Both the position numbers and the translations under genes were made by a program. This document shows positions 44,367 to 53,391 of a stretch of DNA of 64,000 bases, piece by piece. The stretch is from assembly GCF_000429085.1 (NCBI RefSeq), contig NZ_AUBE01000007.1, positions 124,001 to 188,000 of the forward strand. Reading direction: 5' to 3'. This DNA comes from Streptomyces flavidovirens DSM 40150 (GTDB lineage: Bacteria; Actinomycetota; Actinomycetes; Streptomycetales; Streptomycetaceae). Position 1 is the first letter of the stretch; the number at the start of each line of letters is the position of its first letter. The notes under the pieces were generated by a model, which searched no databases, was not told the origin of the DNA, and worked only from the letters and a program-made list of their open reading frames with translations.

Positions 44367-45665
44367 TCAGCGCCGGCGGGGCGCGCCCGCGTTTTTGGTG
44401 ACCAGCGCCGGGACGGCTCGCGGGGCGTCGACCCGGGTGCGCAGCACCGGAGTCCAGCCCGCGCCCGCACGCAGCGGGTTGCCGGGGTTCGCCGCATTGT
44501 GCGCGGCCAGCAGATCCACCGGTTGGCCGTTGACGTGGTTGCCCCGCACGGTGACCGGCGCGTCCTTCCACTTCTTCAGGATCTTCGCCGCACTCACGCC
44601 GCGCGCCAGGGCGAAGGTGTTGTTCTGCGCCACCAGTTGGGACTCCAGCCCGATGCCGAAGCTGTACGCGTACCCCCGCGCCGCCACCACGAAGTGGTTG
44701 TTGTACGCGTCGACCTGGCCGAACCGCACGCGCGGCGCCCGCTCGACGACGTCGCGGAACAGGTTGTGGTGGAGGGTGACGCGCAATCTGCCCCGGTCGG
44801 TCGCACCCGCTCTGTCGCTGTTGCCGATCATCAGGGTCTTGTCGTGGTCGGTGAAGGCGTTCCAGGAGACAGTGACCAGGTCCGCGCCCCTCACGACATC
44901 CAGCTCGCCGTCGTGCTGCTGAAACAACTGGCCGTAGTAGAAGGGCTGTTCGCTGTCCGGCCGGCGCCCGTCGGTGAACGTGTTGTGGTCGATCCAGACA
45001 TGGGTCGAGCCGTACACGACGAGGTTGTCGTACTCCGAGTTCCAGGCGCCACTGTCCCCGTCCGTGGGGTCCCACTGCGGGAAGCAGTCGAAGGCGTCCT
45101 CGAAGGTGAGGCCCCGGACCACGACGTTGTCGGCGTCCTTGATCTGAAGCGACCCGCCGAGCAGGCGCGCGCCGCGCCCGAGGCCGAGGATCGTCGTATT
45201 GGCCGGGACGTACGCCTTGATCTGCTGCGCCTGCGCGGCGGCCGAGGCGGCGCGGGCCTCCTCCTGCGGGCCGGAGGGCGGGGCGGTGCCCCAGATTTTC
45301 GGGTCGTACGCCGCCAGATACGCGTCCAGGGTGTAACCATCGGTGGCGAAGTCCTCGCAGCTCCGGCCGCCCATGCCGTCGAGCGTGCCGCGCACCTTGA
45401 TGACCTTGGGCGCGTCGCCGCCGTCCTTGAGGGCCTGCTTGAACTCGTCCCAGGTGGTGACGGTGTACGTGTGTGCCGCGTCGGCCCCGGCACCGCCCGT
45501 GGTGCCGCCGTCGGCCGACGCCCACCCGTCGTTCGCCGGAAGGACGTGAGCCCCGCGCGCCGGTGAGGGATGAGCGGGCGCCGCCGGGGCGGCGGCGAGC
45601 AGGCCGGGCGTCAGCGCCGCGACGGCCAAAGCCATGAGGCGTGCGGGGGAGGTGGGTCTGCGCAT
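44367..45665 (-). CDS. Secreted PL1-family pectate lyase
   Basis: 432 residues, signal peptide (MRRPTSPARLMALAVAALTP, cleavage near 30) and PL1 beta-helix. Key motifs are VWIDHNTFTDG, the calcium-site region DKTLMIGNSD, and RAPRVRFGQVDAYNNHF with the catalytic arginine. It cleaves de-esterified polygalacturonate by beta-elimination. The ATG directly follows the TAA of the preceding esterase gene (TAAATG), so translation is probably coupled. Confidence 0.92.
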   Translation of the reverse strand: MRRPTSPARLMALAVAALTPGLLAAAPAAPAHPSPARGAHVLPANDGWASADGGTTGGAGADAAHTYTVTTWDEFKQALKDGGDAPKVIKVRGTLDGMGGRSCEDFATDGYTLDAYLAAYDPKIWGTAPPSGPQEEARAASAAAQAQQIKAYVPANTTILGLGRGARLLGGSLQIKDADNVVVRGLTFEDAFDCFPQWDPTDGDSGAWNSEYDNLVVYGSTHVWIDHNTFTDGRRPDSEQPFYYGQLFQQHDGELDVVRGADLVTVSWNAFTDHDKTLMIGNSDRAGATDRGRLRVTLHHNLFRDVVERAPRVRFGQVDAYNNHFVVAARGYAYSFGIGLESQLVAQNNTFALARGVSAAKILKKWKDAPVTVRGNHVNGQPVDLLAAHNAANPGNPLRAGAGWTPVLRTRVDAPRAVPALVTKNAGAPRRR

Positions 45666-46511
45666 TTACGGCTCCTCGTGCCAGGTCAGCCAGGTCTCGG
45701 GAATGTCCGCACTCAGGCGACGCAACTCGTGCGCGCCGAGTACCTGCTCGCTCTCCAGTGCCCGCGCCGTCATCCGGGCCACCTCGATGGCGCCGGGCGG
45801 ATGGAAGTGGGTGTTGTCCGCCACGCCGTCGGGGTAGTTGGGGGACTCGCCCGGCGCCAGCCAGTGGAAGTACTTCTTGCTCGGCTCGGGCCCCAGCTTC
45901 TGCCACAGGGCGAGCGAGAGCGCGGCGATGTCGAGCAGCGGTACGTCCTGCTCCGCCGCGAACGCCCGCACAGCCTGCGGGTACGCGCCGTGCGTGGCCA
46001 CAGCCGTACCGGCCGCGTCGAACCGCCGGCGCTCCACGGACGTCAGCAGCACCGGAAGCGCACTGCGGGCCCGCGCCCCGGCGACGTACTGGAGCAGATG
46101 CTCCTGATAACTCGTCCACGGTTCGGTGTACCGGGTGGGGTCTTCACGCTTCTGGTCGTTGTGACCGAACTGGATGAGCAGGAAGTCGCCCGGCCGGATC
46201 GCCTCCAGAATCGGCGTAAGCCGCCCCTCGTCGATGAAGCTCTTCGAACTGCGGCCGTTCACCGCGTGATTCGCGACCCCGAGGTGCTCGTGCAGGAAGA
46301 AGGGGAGCGCCATGCCCCACCCCGTCTCGGGTGCGGCCGAGACCAACTTGTCGGCGGCGGTGGAGTCTCCGGCAACAAAGACGGTACGCATACGGTGAGG
46401 TCCTCGGCTCCTTCGGGATTCCTGAGCGCCCGCCGCGGCCGGCGGGGTGCCGGCCGCGGCGAGCGGCAGCGCGGCGGCGGTCGCCGCCAGGACGCGCCGA
46501 CGGCTGATCAC
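45666..46511 (-). CDS. Rhamnogalacturonan-acetylesterase-type SGNH hydrolase
   Basis: 281 residues, Tat-like signal (MISRRRVLAATAAALPLAAA), SGNH blocks GDSTAADK (Ser), GHNDQK (Asn) and DNTHFHPPGA (Asp/His). This spacing matches CE12 rhamnogalacturonan acetylesterases, which remove acetyl groups from the pectin backbone. GTG start overlaps the stop of the sugar-binding protein gene (GTGA). Acts outside the cell alongside the lyase and methylesterase. Confidence 0.88.
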   Translation of the reverse strand: MISRRRVLAATAAALPLAAAGTPPAAAGAQESRRSRGPHRMRTVFVAGDSTAADKLVSAAPETGWGMALPFFLHEHLGVANHAVNGRSSKSFIDEGRLTPILEAIRPGDFLLIQFGHNDQKREDPTRYTEPWTSYQEHLLQYVAGARARSALPVLLTSVERRRFDAAGTAVATHGAYPQAVRAFAAEQDVPLLDIAALSLALWQKLGPEPSKKYFHWLAPGESPNYPDGVADNTHFHPPGAIEVARMTARALESEQVLGAHELRRLSADIPETWLTWHEEP

Positions 46512-47842
46512 TTGTTCTGCTGCTTCCGCTCGGCCTGCGCCTCGTTCAGCTCACCGGCGAGCTTGTCCAGGAAGGCCTCCGGCGTCGACTTCCCGAGCAG
46601 GACCTTCTGGAACTCGGGCTCGTTGCCGGCCTTGGTGATCCCGTTCCAGTCGGGCAGGTAGTACGGAAGCTGCACGATCTTCGTGCTGCCGTCGGTGAGG
46701 GACCGGGCGGCGAGCTTCGTCGGTTCCGACTCGCTGATCCAGGCGTCCTTCGCCGCGTCGGTGTTCGCCGGGATCGCGCCGGCCGCCTCGTTCCACTTGC
46801 TGTTCGACTCGTGCGACGCCGCGAACTCGATGAACTTCCACGCCGCGGCCTTGTTCCTGCTCGCCTTGAACAGGCCGAGACCGTCCACCGGGTTGGACAC
46901 CTGGACGCGCACGCCGCCGGGCCCGGTCGGATTCGGGATGCCGGCGAACTTCTCCTCACCCAGCGCCTTCACGTGGTCCTGGTAGGAGCCGAGATTGTGG
47001 CTCAGCATCCCGATCGTGCCGGAGTCCCACTGGGCGACCATCTTGGCGAAGTCGTTGTTGACGTCGGCCTCGGGCGTCGTCTTCTTGTACAGCCCGACGT
47101 ACTTCTCCAGCGCCGCGACGTTCTTCGGATCGTCGACCGTGGTCCTGTCGCCGTTCCAGAACGTGGTGATGCCCGACTGCCCGTACATCGCGTCCAGCGC
47201 CTGCGCGACCGAACCGGCCCCGCCGCGAATCGTGTACCCGAAGGCGTTCTTGTCCGCGTCGGTCAGCTTCCCGGCCGCCGTGTAGAACGCGTCCCAGGTG
47301 GTCGGCGCGCCCAGCCCCGCGGCCTTGAACAGATCGGTCCGGTACCAGAGCGTGCCGTTGTTCGCGGACGTCGGTACGGAGTACATCTCGTCGCCGCGCC
47401 CGCCGGCGGTCCTGACGCCCTCCACCATCGACTCGACCAGCTTGCCGTTCAGCGACGAGTCCTTGATCCGGTCCCCGACCGGCTCCAGCGCGTCCTGCGC
47501 GACGATGCCGGAGAGATACGCGGTGCCCACGCCCCCCACGTCCGGCAGCCCGCCGCCGGCGATCGCCGTGTCGTACTTCGACTGCACATCGGTGATCGGG
47601 ATCGGGACGTACTTGACCTTGATGTCCTTGTTCGCCGCCTCGAAGTCCTTGATGATCTCCTTCCAGACGGCGGTGCGGGGTCCGCCGTTGTTGTCCCAGA
47701 AGGTGATCTCGCCCTTGCCCGACCCCTCGTCACCCGTGCTGCCGCTGCCGTCGTCGCCGCAGGCCGCGGCGGTCAGCGCCAGCACGGTCGCCATGGCGAC
47801 CGCGGCGGCGGCCCGCCCCTTGCGCCTGGTGGAAGTTCTCAT
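46508..47842 (-). CDS. CUT1-type sugar-binding lipoprotein
   Basis: 444 residues, lipoprotein signal (RRKGRAAAAVAMATVLALTAAAC), then a family-1 extracellular solute-binding fold (ITFWDNNGGPRTAVWKEII and the C-terminal LNEAQAERKQQNK). Such proteins feed oligosaccharides to MalFG-like permeases. The permeases it should serve are in the same operon but three genes upstream, an uncommon separation. An ATG ten codons earlier is an alternative start; I prefer the one giving a compact signal peptide. Ligand presumably a pectin-derived or arabinan-derived oligosaccharide (inference). Confidence 0.88.
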   Translation of the reverse strand: MRTSTRRKGRAAAAVAMATVLALTAAACGDDGSGSTGDEGSGKGEITFWDNNGGPRTAVWKEIIKDFEAANKDIKVKYVPIPITDVQSKYDTAIAGGGLPDVGGVGTAYLSGIVAQDALEPVGDRIKDSSLNGKLVESMVEGVRTAGGRGDEMYSVPTSANNGTLWYRTDLFKAAGLGAPTTWDAFYTAAGKLTDADKNAFGYTIRGGAGSVAQALDAMYGQSGITTFWNGDRTTVDDPKNVAALEKYVGLYKKTTPEADVNNDFAKMVAQWDSGTIGMLSHNLGSYQDHVKALGEEKFAGIPNPTGPGGVRVQVSNPVDGLGLFKASRNKAAAWKFIEFAASHESNSKWNEAAGAIPANTDAAKDAWISESEPTKLAARSLTDGSTKIVQLPYYLPDWNGITKAGNEPEFQKVLLGKSTPEAFLDKLAGELNEAQAERKQQNK

Positions 47843-47924
47843 GGGCTGCTCTTCTCTCTCGGTGTGCGTCATCGCGTCTCGCTCCTCGTCGGGTGTTGCG
47901 TGTCGTGCCGGGCGCCGGTGCCGG

Positions 47925-49466
47925 TCAGGCGTTGATACGGAAGTCGCTGAAGAGGGCTGTGCCGGCGGGCCCGGCTCCGGGCGGCGCCGTGGCGAACAGC
48001 GCGAGCTGCGCCCCGACCCAGCGCCACGGCACGGCGGCGAAGACCTCCCCCGAGGGGCGTGGCCCGTCGCCCGTGTCGGCCGAGAACCGGCAGCGCGCCC
48101 TGGCCGAGACCTCGATCCGCAGCCGTGCCCGCCCTCCGTCGGGCACGGGCCGGCTGTACTCCGCGTCCCGTTCGCTGTCGGCCACCGTCTCGGCGTACCG
48201 GTGCACGAGCCGCAGGCCGCCGTCGGCGTCCCGCTCCAGGCCGATCCAGGAGAAGGCGTCGCCCAGCACCGCGAACCCGGCCTTCGCCCCCACTGCCCGG
48301 CTGCCGAGCGTCAGGTCGACCGTCGCGGTGAACTCCGGTGCCGGGAACCGCTGCACCAGCACGTTCGCCACCCTGCGCAGGTCGTGCGCGTCGGCCGTCC
48401 GTACACACGTCGTCAGCAGCCCGTCGCCGGAGTGCGGCACGGTCCATCCGGCACGGGGTTCGGCCGCCCACTGCCACTGCCGCCCGTAGCGCCCGCCGGG
48501 GAAGCTGTCGTCGCAGACCGGAGCCGTGACGGGCTGCGGCGGCAGATCCGGCTTCCGGTGTACGGACACGGGTTCACCCGCGTCGCCGATCACCGGCCAC
48601 CCCCCGCCGGTTTCGCGGGTCCAGCGCATCGGCTGGAGGTGTACCACGCGCCCGTACGCCCCGCGCGCCTGGAAGTGCAGGAACCAGTCCTGCCCGGTCT
48701 GCGTGCGCACCCAGCCGCCCTGGTGCGGACCGTTGACGCCGGTGCGCCCCTGCCGCAGGACGACTCTCTCCTCGTACGGCCCGAAGAACTCGCGCGACCG
48801 CAGCGCCCCCTGCCAGCCGGTCTCGACGCCTCCGGCCGGTGCGAAGATCCAGAACCAGCCGTCGTGGCGGTACAGCTTCGGGCCTTCGAGGGTGAACCAG
48901 CCGGGGATCAGATCCCCGTCGACGATCACCTTCCCCTCGTCGAGCAGAGTGCGCCCGTCCGGGCTCATCCGGTGGCCGGTCAGCCGGTTCTTCACCCCCG
49001 AGCGGGACTTCGCCCACGCGTGCACGAGGTACGCCTCGCCGCTCTCCTCGTCCCACAGCGGGCACGGGTCGATCAGTCCCTTTCCCGCCTTCAGCAGATG
49101 CGGCTCGGTCCACGGCCCGCGGATGTCGCGCGCACTGATCTGGTGGATGCCCCGGTCAGGGTCCCCGTAGAAAATCCAGAACCGGCCGCCGCTGTACCGC
49201 AGGGACGGCGCCCACACCCCGCAGTCGTGGCGTGGCCCGCCGGACTCGCCGGCGGGGTCCAACCGTTCCAGGGCGTGCCCGATCAGCGACCAGTTCACGA
49301 GATCACGTGAGTGCAGCAGCGGCAGACCCGGCACCCGGCCGAAGCTGGACGCGGTGAGGTAGTAGTCCTCGCCGACCCGCACCACATCCGGGTCGGACCA
49401 GTCACCGGCGAGCACCGGATTGCGGTACGTGCCGTCCCCCTGGTCGGCGGTCCACGCCCGGCTCAC
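47925..49466 (-). CDS. GH43-family enzyme with C-terminal beta-sandwich, cytosolic
   Basis: 513 residues and no signal peptide, so it acts inside. The five-bladed GH43 domain (about 10-320) starts NPVLAGDWSDPDV (general base Asp25), continues with DPCPLWDEESGEAYLVHAW and has LEGPKLYRHDG (general acid Glu). The C-terminal 180 residues form the concanavalin-like beta-sandwich seen in beta-xylosidase/arabinofuranosidase members. It probably trims imported arabino- or xylo-oligosaccharides. Its ATG overlaps the stop of the DUF6807 gene (ATGA). Confidence 0.88.
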   Translation of the reverse strand: MSRAWTADQGDGTYRNPVLAGDWSDPDVVRVGEDYYLTASSFGRVPGLPLLHSRDLVNWSLIGHALERLDPAGESGGPRHDCGVWAPSLRYSGGRFWIFYGDPDRGIHQISARDIRGPWTEPHLLKAGKGLIDPCPLWDEESGEAYLVHAWAKSRSGVKNRLTGHRMSPDGRTLLDEGKVIVDGDLIPGWFTLEGPKLYRHDGWFWIFAPAGGVETGWQGALRSREFFGPYEERVVLRQGRTGVNGPHQGGWVRTQTGQDWFLHFQARGAYGRVVHLQPMRWTRETGGGWPVIGDAGEPVSVHRKPDLPPQPVTAPVCDDSFPGGRYGRQWQWAAEPRAGWTVPHSGDGLLTTCVRTADAHDLRRVANVLVQRFPAPEFTATVDLTLGSRAVGAKAGFAVLGDAFSWIGLERDADGGLRLVHRYAETVADSERDAEYSRPVPDGGRARLRIEVSARARCRFSADTGDGPRPSGEVFAAVPWRWVGAQLALFATAPPGAGPAGTALFSDFRINA

Positions 49467-50311
49467 GCGCCCACCGCCTTACGGACGTACGCCGCCGCGG
49501 CCGCGTGGTCCAAGGCGCCGTCGGCCACGACCGTGACCAGGCGGCGTACGACCGTCTCCCCGGCGGGGACCGGCAGCCGCTGTGCCCAGGCGAGCGCCGA
49601 ACCCACTCCCGGATACTCACCGGTCCGTACGAACCACGGGTCGCGCCGGGTCCGCGCGGTCGCCCCGGCGAAGACCAGCGTCCAGCCGTCGCCTGCCAGA
49701 GCCAGCCAGTCGGCGGTCCGCCCGTGCACGGCGGCCTCGCCCTCCCCGGCAGCGGTGAACGCCAGCGGCGCCGCTGCCTGCTTGGGCGCCCGCCAGAAGA
49801 AGCCGCCGTACCCGGCGCCCGCCCGGCCGTTGGTGGCCGGGCTGCCGATGGACAGGTCGCCGCCCGAGGTGTTGGTGAGCGAGAACGTGAAGTCCAGCGC
49901 CCACGCCACGTCGTCCAGCTCGGTGGCCGCGACCGTGCGGTGCTCGCGCAGCAGCTCGTCCGTACCGTCCGGGCCGGCCCGCCAGCTCAGCTCCTCCACG
50001 AAACCGTCCGGGTCGCGCAGCTTCCACCCCTGGTGCACCTGGACACCGTGGTTGTCGAGCTCCACGGACCCCTGGCCGCGTACGTAGGTCCGCCCGCCCC
50101 AGAAGTTGGCGCCCGCCACATCGGGCACGGCGATCCCCGCCCCCAGATGATGGACGTGGTCGTCGGGCATCTCCTCGGTGACCGGCACTCCGCCGAGCGT
50201 CGAGACGGGATGCAGGTACGGGCGCTCCGAGAGCCGGGCGGCCAGCACGGGAGTGAAGACGTAGCGGCCGACGGCACGTCCCGAACAGCGCAGGACCAGC
50301 GTGGAGTTCAC
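49463..50311 (-). CDS. DUF6807 (PmoA-like) family protein of unknown function
   Basis: 282 residues, no signal peptide. The family's His-rich core DDHVHHLG, then ANFWGGRTYV and FFWRAPK, is present. The old name methane oxygenase PmoA for this family is a misnomer. DUF6807 genes very often sit next to Gfo/Idh/MocA oxidoreductases in carbohydrate clusters, as here, which suggests a joint reaction on a sugar, but no activity is established that I know of. GTG start overlaps the oxidoreductase stop (GTGA), and its stop overlaps the GH43 start. Confidence 0.82.
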   Translation of the reverse strand: MNSTLVLRCSGRAVGRYVFTPVLAARLSERPYLHPVSTLGGVPVTEEMPDDHVHHLGAGIAVPDVAGANFWGGRTYVRGQGSVELDNHGVQVHQGWKLRDPDGFVEELSWRAGPDGTDELLREHRTVAATELDDVAWALDFTFSLTNTSGGDLSIGSPATNGRAGAGYGGFFWRAPKQAAAPLAFTAAGEGEAAVHGRTADWLALAGDGWTLVFAGATARTRRDPWFVRTGEYPGVGSALAWAQRLPVPAGETVVRRLVTVVADGALDHAAAAAYVRKAVGA

Positions 50312-51459
50312 GGTGTGCTCACCTCGGTGACGGGCATCCAGGGGACGTCCAGTTCGGAGAAGAGGGTCAGGGTCTCGGCGCTCGCGGCGACCACCTCGTC
50401 CACACCGGTCACGATCCGGCGCGGAGCCGACGACTCGCCGGGCGCGGTGCGCCAGGCGGACGCCGGCAGCGGGGCCGGGTCGGGAGCGAGCCGAATCGCT
50501 TCGACGACCCGCATGAAAGCGCCGGTGAGCTCCGGAGGCACCAGAAGCGGGACATCCCCGGCGAGATGGCGGACCAGGTTCTCCAGCAGATCCGTCCTGC
50601 CGTACAGGACCTCCTGGGGGCCGTGCCCGGCGCGCTGCACCAGCACCCGGTCCTGCCGGTACCAGAAGGTGATCCGGCCGAGCTGGCCGTGGGCGACGAC
50701 ATACGGTTCACCGGACCGCTCGGCGCACAGCGTCGCGGCGGCGGTGACCGGAAGCCCGGTCGTCGTCGTGATCCGTACACAGGAAGTGTCGTCGGACTCG
50801 ATGTCATGGGCGCGCAGCAGCTCCGACTCGATGCCGGCGACATCGTCCGCTTGTGAACTCCCGCTCACGGCAAGGGCCGTGGCGACCGCGTGCGCCAGCG
50901 GATTGGTCAGCGCCCCGTCCACCACGTCCACGGCGCCGATACGGCGGCGGCCCGACCACGGGGCGCGGGTGAAGTACGCGGTGTCCCGCACCCAGGCCCC
51001 GGCGGCGCCGACGCCCAGCAGCCGGCCGATCGCCCCTTCGGCGATCAGTTCGCGGATCGCGGGGACGGCGTGCGAGCCCAGGGACTGGAAGCCGACCTGG
51101 CAGACGGTGCCGGCCGACCGTACGCCTTGCGTCATCCTCTCGAACTCGGCGTACGACGGCGCGGGCGGCTTCTCCAGCAGCAGGTGCACACCGCGCTCCG
51201 CCGCCGCGAGCGCCAGGTCGGTGTGGGTGTGGATGGGCGTACAGACGATCGCGATCCGGGCGCCGGTGGAATCCAGCAGCGCCCCGAAGTCCGCGGACTG
51301 CTCGGGTTCGCCGAAACCTTCCAGCTCGTCGGCGGTCAGCGGCTTGAGCTCGCATATCCCCGCGAGCCGGGCGAGACCCAGCTGTTCGAGACGGCGGACG
51401 TTGACCAGATGGGAGCGGCCGTGACCGCGCGCCCCAGCCAGTACGACGGGCAGGCTCAT
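50308..51459 (-). CDS. Gfo/Idh/MocA-family NAD(P)-dependent oxidoreductase
   Basis: 383 residues: N-terminal Rossmann domain beginning LPVVLAGARGHGRSHLVN, the family EKP signature in LLLEKPPAPS near residue 112, then the alpha/beta Gfo C-terminal domain. These enzymes oxidise or reduce sugars and inositols. Coupled to the DUF6807 gene by overlap, and to the permease gene (ATGA). It may oxidise the imported sugar as the first step of the acid pathway encoded upstream in the operon, or work with DUF6807 on glycosides. Confidence 0.88.
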   Translation of the reverse strand: MSLPVVLAGARGHGRSHLVNVRRLEQLGLARLAGICELKPLTADELEGFGEPEQSADFGALLDSTGARIAIVCTPIHTHTDLALAAAERGVHLLLEKPPAPSYAEFERMTQGVRSAGTVCQVGFQSLGSHAVPAIRELIAEGAIGRLLGVGAAGAWVRDTAYFTRAPWSGRRRIGAVDVVDGALTNPLAHAVATALAVSGSSQADDVAGIESELLRAHDIESDDTSCVRITTTTGLPVTAAATLCAERSGEPYVVAHGQLGRITFWYRQDRVLVQRAGHGPQEVLYGRTDLLENLVRHLAGDVPLLVPPELTGAFMRVVEAIRLAPDPAPLPASAWRTAPGESSAPRRIVTGVDEVVAASAETLTLFSELDVPWMPVTEVSTP

Positions 51460-52382
51460 CCCTTCACCGCCCCCGCGCTGAAGCCGGTGATCAGCCACTT
51501 CTGGATGAAGGCGAACACGATCACGACCGGTACGGCGGCGATGACACCGCCCGCGGCCAGCGCTCCCAGGTCCACGCTGTCCGCGCCGATCAGGGTGTTG
51601 AGGCCGACCGGGATCGTCTGCTTGTCCTGCTCGCTGAGGAACATCAGGGCGAACAGGAAGTGGTTCCAGCTGTGCACGAAGGCGAAGGAGCCGACAGCGA
51701 TCAGACCCGGCCGCAACAGCGGCAGCACCACGGCGCAGAACGCACGGAAGCGCGAACAGCCGTCCACCCAGGCGGCCTCCTCCAGGGAGACCGGCACATT
51801 CTTGATGAAACCGCTGATGAGGATGATGGACAGCGGCAGCTGGAAGACCGTCTCCGCGATGATCACGCTGCCCAGCGAATTGATCATCTGGAGGTTCTTG
51901 AAGATCTCGAAGAGCGGTACGAGCATCAGCGCGCCCGGAATGAACTGCGAGCACAGCAGCGCCAGCATGAAGCCGTTCTTGATCCGGAACTCGAACCGAG
52001 CGAGGGCGTAGCCGCCCGCCAGCGCGATCCCGGTCGTCATCACCAGCGTGGCGACTCCGACGATCATGCTGTTCTGGAAGAACATCCCGAAGCTGCGCTC
52101 GTTCCAGACCTTCTCGAAGTGCTCGAAGGTCAGTGGCCAGGGAAGCAGCGCCGTGGATCCGGCGGGCCGCAGCGCGAAGAGCAGCATCCAGTAGAACGGG
52201 ACGAGCGTGAAGAGCAGGTAGAGGGCGAGCGGCAGATAGATCTGCCAGCGCGGTACGTCGTCGAAGGCCCGCTCGCGCCGGGACGCGCGCCCGCGCACGC
52301 GCCGGCCCGGCGGCGCGGGGGCGTGGGCGACGGCGGACGGTGACGCGGGGGAGGAGCCCTTTTCCGCGAGTGCTGCGGTCAC
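51456..52382 (-). CDS. CUT1 sugar ABC transporter permease (MalG-like)
   Basis: 308 residues, six helices; a long polar N-terminus (to about 45) precedes QIYLPLALYLLFTLVPFYWM. The EAA loop is EEAAWVDGCSRFRAFCAVVLP. GTG start overlaps the MalF-like stop. The inner-membrane channel partner is the preceding gene. No ATPase is present; like other Streptomyces CUT1 systems it probably uses the shared MsiK ATPase encoded elsewhere. Confidence 0.9.
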   Translation of the reverse strand: MTAALAEKGSSPASPSAVAHAPAPPGRRVRGRASRRERAFDDVPRWQIYLPLALYLLFTLVPFYWMLLFALRPAGSTALLPWPLTFEHFEKVWNERSFGMFFQNSMIVGVATLVMTTGIALAGGYALARFEFRIKNGFMLALLCSQFIPGALMLVPLFEIFKNLQMINSLGSVIIAETVFQLPLSIILISGFIKNVPVSLEEAAWVDGCSRFRAFCAVVLPLLRPGLIAVGSFAFVHSWNHFLFALMFLSEQDKQTIPVGLNTLIGADSVDLGALAAGGVIAAVPVVIVFAFIQKWLITGFSAGAVKG

Positions 52383-53305
52383 TTGGAGTCGCCTCCGAAC
52401 TTGCTCAGACGCAGGTAGAGGATCGAGCAGAAGAGGAGGATCACGAAGGCGACCGTGGTCAGCGCCGACGCGTAACCGAAGTCGTGGCCCTCGATGCCGG
52501 TGTTGGCGACGTAGAGCGGCAGTGTGGTAGTCACGCCGGCCGGCCCGCCGCCGGTCAGGGTGTAGAGCAGGTCGACGTTGTTGAACTCCCAGACCCCGCG
52601 CAGCAGCGTGGCCAGGACGATCGCGTCCCTCAGGTGCGGCAGGGTGATGTGGAAGAACTGCCGTGCCCGGCCCGCCCCGTCGACCGAGGCCGCCTCGTAC
52701 AGCTCCTTCGGGATGGACTGGAGATCGGCGAGGATGAGGATCGCGAAGAACGGGACACCGCGCCAGAGTTCGGCAACGACCGCCGCCCAGAAGACGGTGC
52801 CGGTGTCGGAGAGCACCGAGGTGCCGTACGAACCGATCCCCGCGTCCGCCAGGTAGCGGCTGACGCCGGTGGACGGGTTGTAGAGCAGCATCCAGATAGT
52901 GGTGGTCAGCACCCCGGAAACGGCCCAGGGGGAGAAGACCATCGCTCGGGCGATGCCCCGGCCGACGAACGTCTGGTTGACCAGCAGCGCGAGGACGAGG
53001 CCGAGAGCAAGCTGCAGGCTCACCTGCACGACGACCCAGCGGGCGCTGAAGCCGAGCGTCGTCCAGAACTGCGGATCGTCGGTGAAGATCCGGATGAAGT
53101 TGTCGAAGCCCGCGAAGCCGTTGCGCCACGGCTTGGTGACGTTGTAGTCCTGCAGGCTGTAGTAGAAGACGCTGATGACCGGATAGGCGATGAAACCCAG
53201 CATCAGCAGGCCGGCGGGGGCGATGAGCAGATAGGGGAGACGGCGGGGTGGTGCTCCCGCGCGGCGACCCGGCGCCCTGGGCACTCTGGCCACGGCTGAG
53301 GCCAT
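52379..53305 (-). CDS. CUT1 sugar ABC transporter permease (MalF-like)
   Basis: 308 residues, six helices beginning LPYLLIAPAGLLMLGFIAYP, EAA loop KELYEAASVDGAGRARQFFHITLP. GGAGAA lies seven bases before the ATG. There is an 86-base gap to the dehydratase gene upstream, one of the two largest within the operon, and it holds a LacI-type palindrome, so an internal promoter is possible. Confidence 0.9.
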   Translation of the reverse strand: MASAVARVPRAPGRRAGAPPRRLPYLLIAPAGLLMLGFIAYPVISVFYYSLQDYNVTKPWRNGFAGFDNFIRIFTDDPQFWTTLGFSARWVVVQVSLQLALGLVLALLVNQTFVGRGIARAMVFSPWAVSGVLTTTIWMLLYNPSTGVSRYLADAGIGSYGTSVLSDTGTVFWAAVVAELWRGVPFFAILILADLQSIPKELYEAASVDGAGRARQFFHITLPHLRDAIVLATLLRGVWEFNNVDLLYTLTGGGPAGVTTTLPLYVANTGIEGHDFGYASALTTVAFVILLFCSILYLRLSKFGGDSK

Positions 53306-53333
53306 GACTGCTTCTCCGTTCTCGGTGCGGGGG

Positions 53334-53346
53334 TGAAGCGCTTTCC
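53334..53346. promoter_or_regulatory. LacI-type palindrome before the MalF-like gene
   Basis: TGAAGCGCTTTCC contains the AAGCGCTT palindrome typical of LacI/GalR-family operators. It lies about 30 bases before the permease start, inside the minus-strand operon. Neither a LacI gene nor a clear promoter is visible. Confidence 0.45.
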
Positions 53347-53391
53347 GGATGGTGTTCGAGATGTCGGCCAAATGGAGAGGGGTACGGAGGG

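Noticed and set aside
45570..46661. Plus-strand frames opposite the pectate lyase and esterase genes
   Set aside because: Shadow frames; the minus-strand reading gives full families with catalytic motifs.
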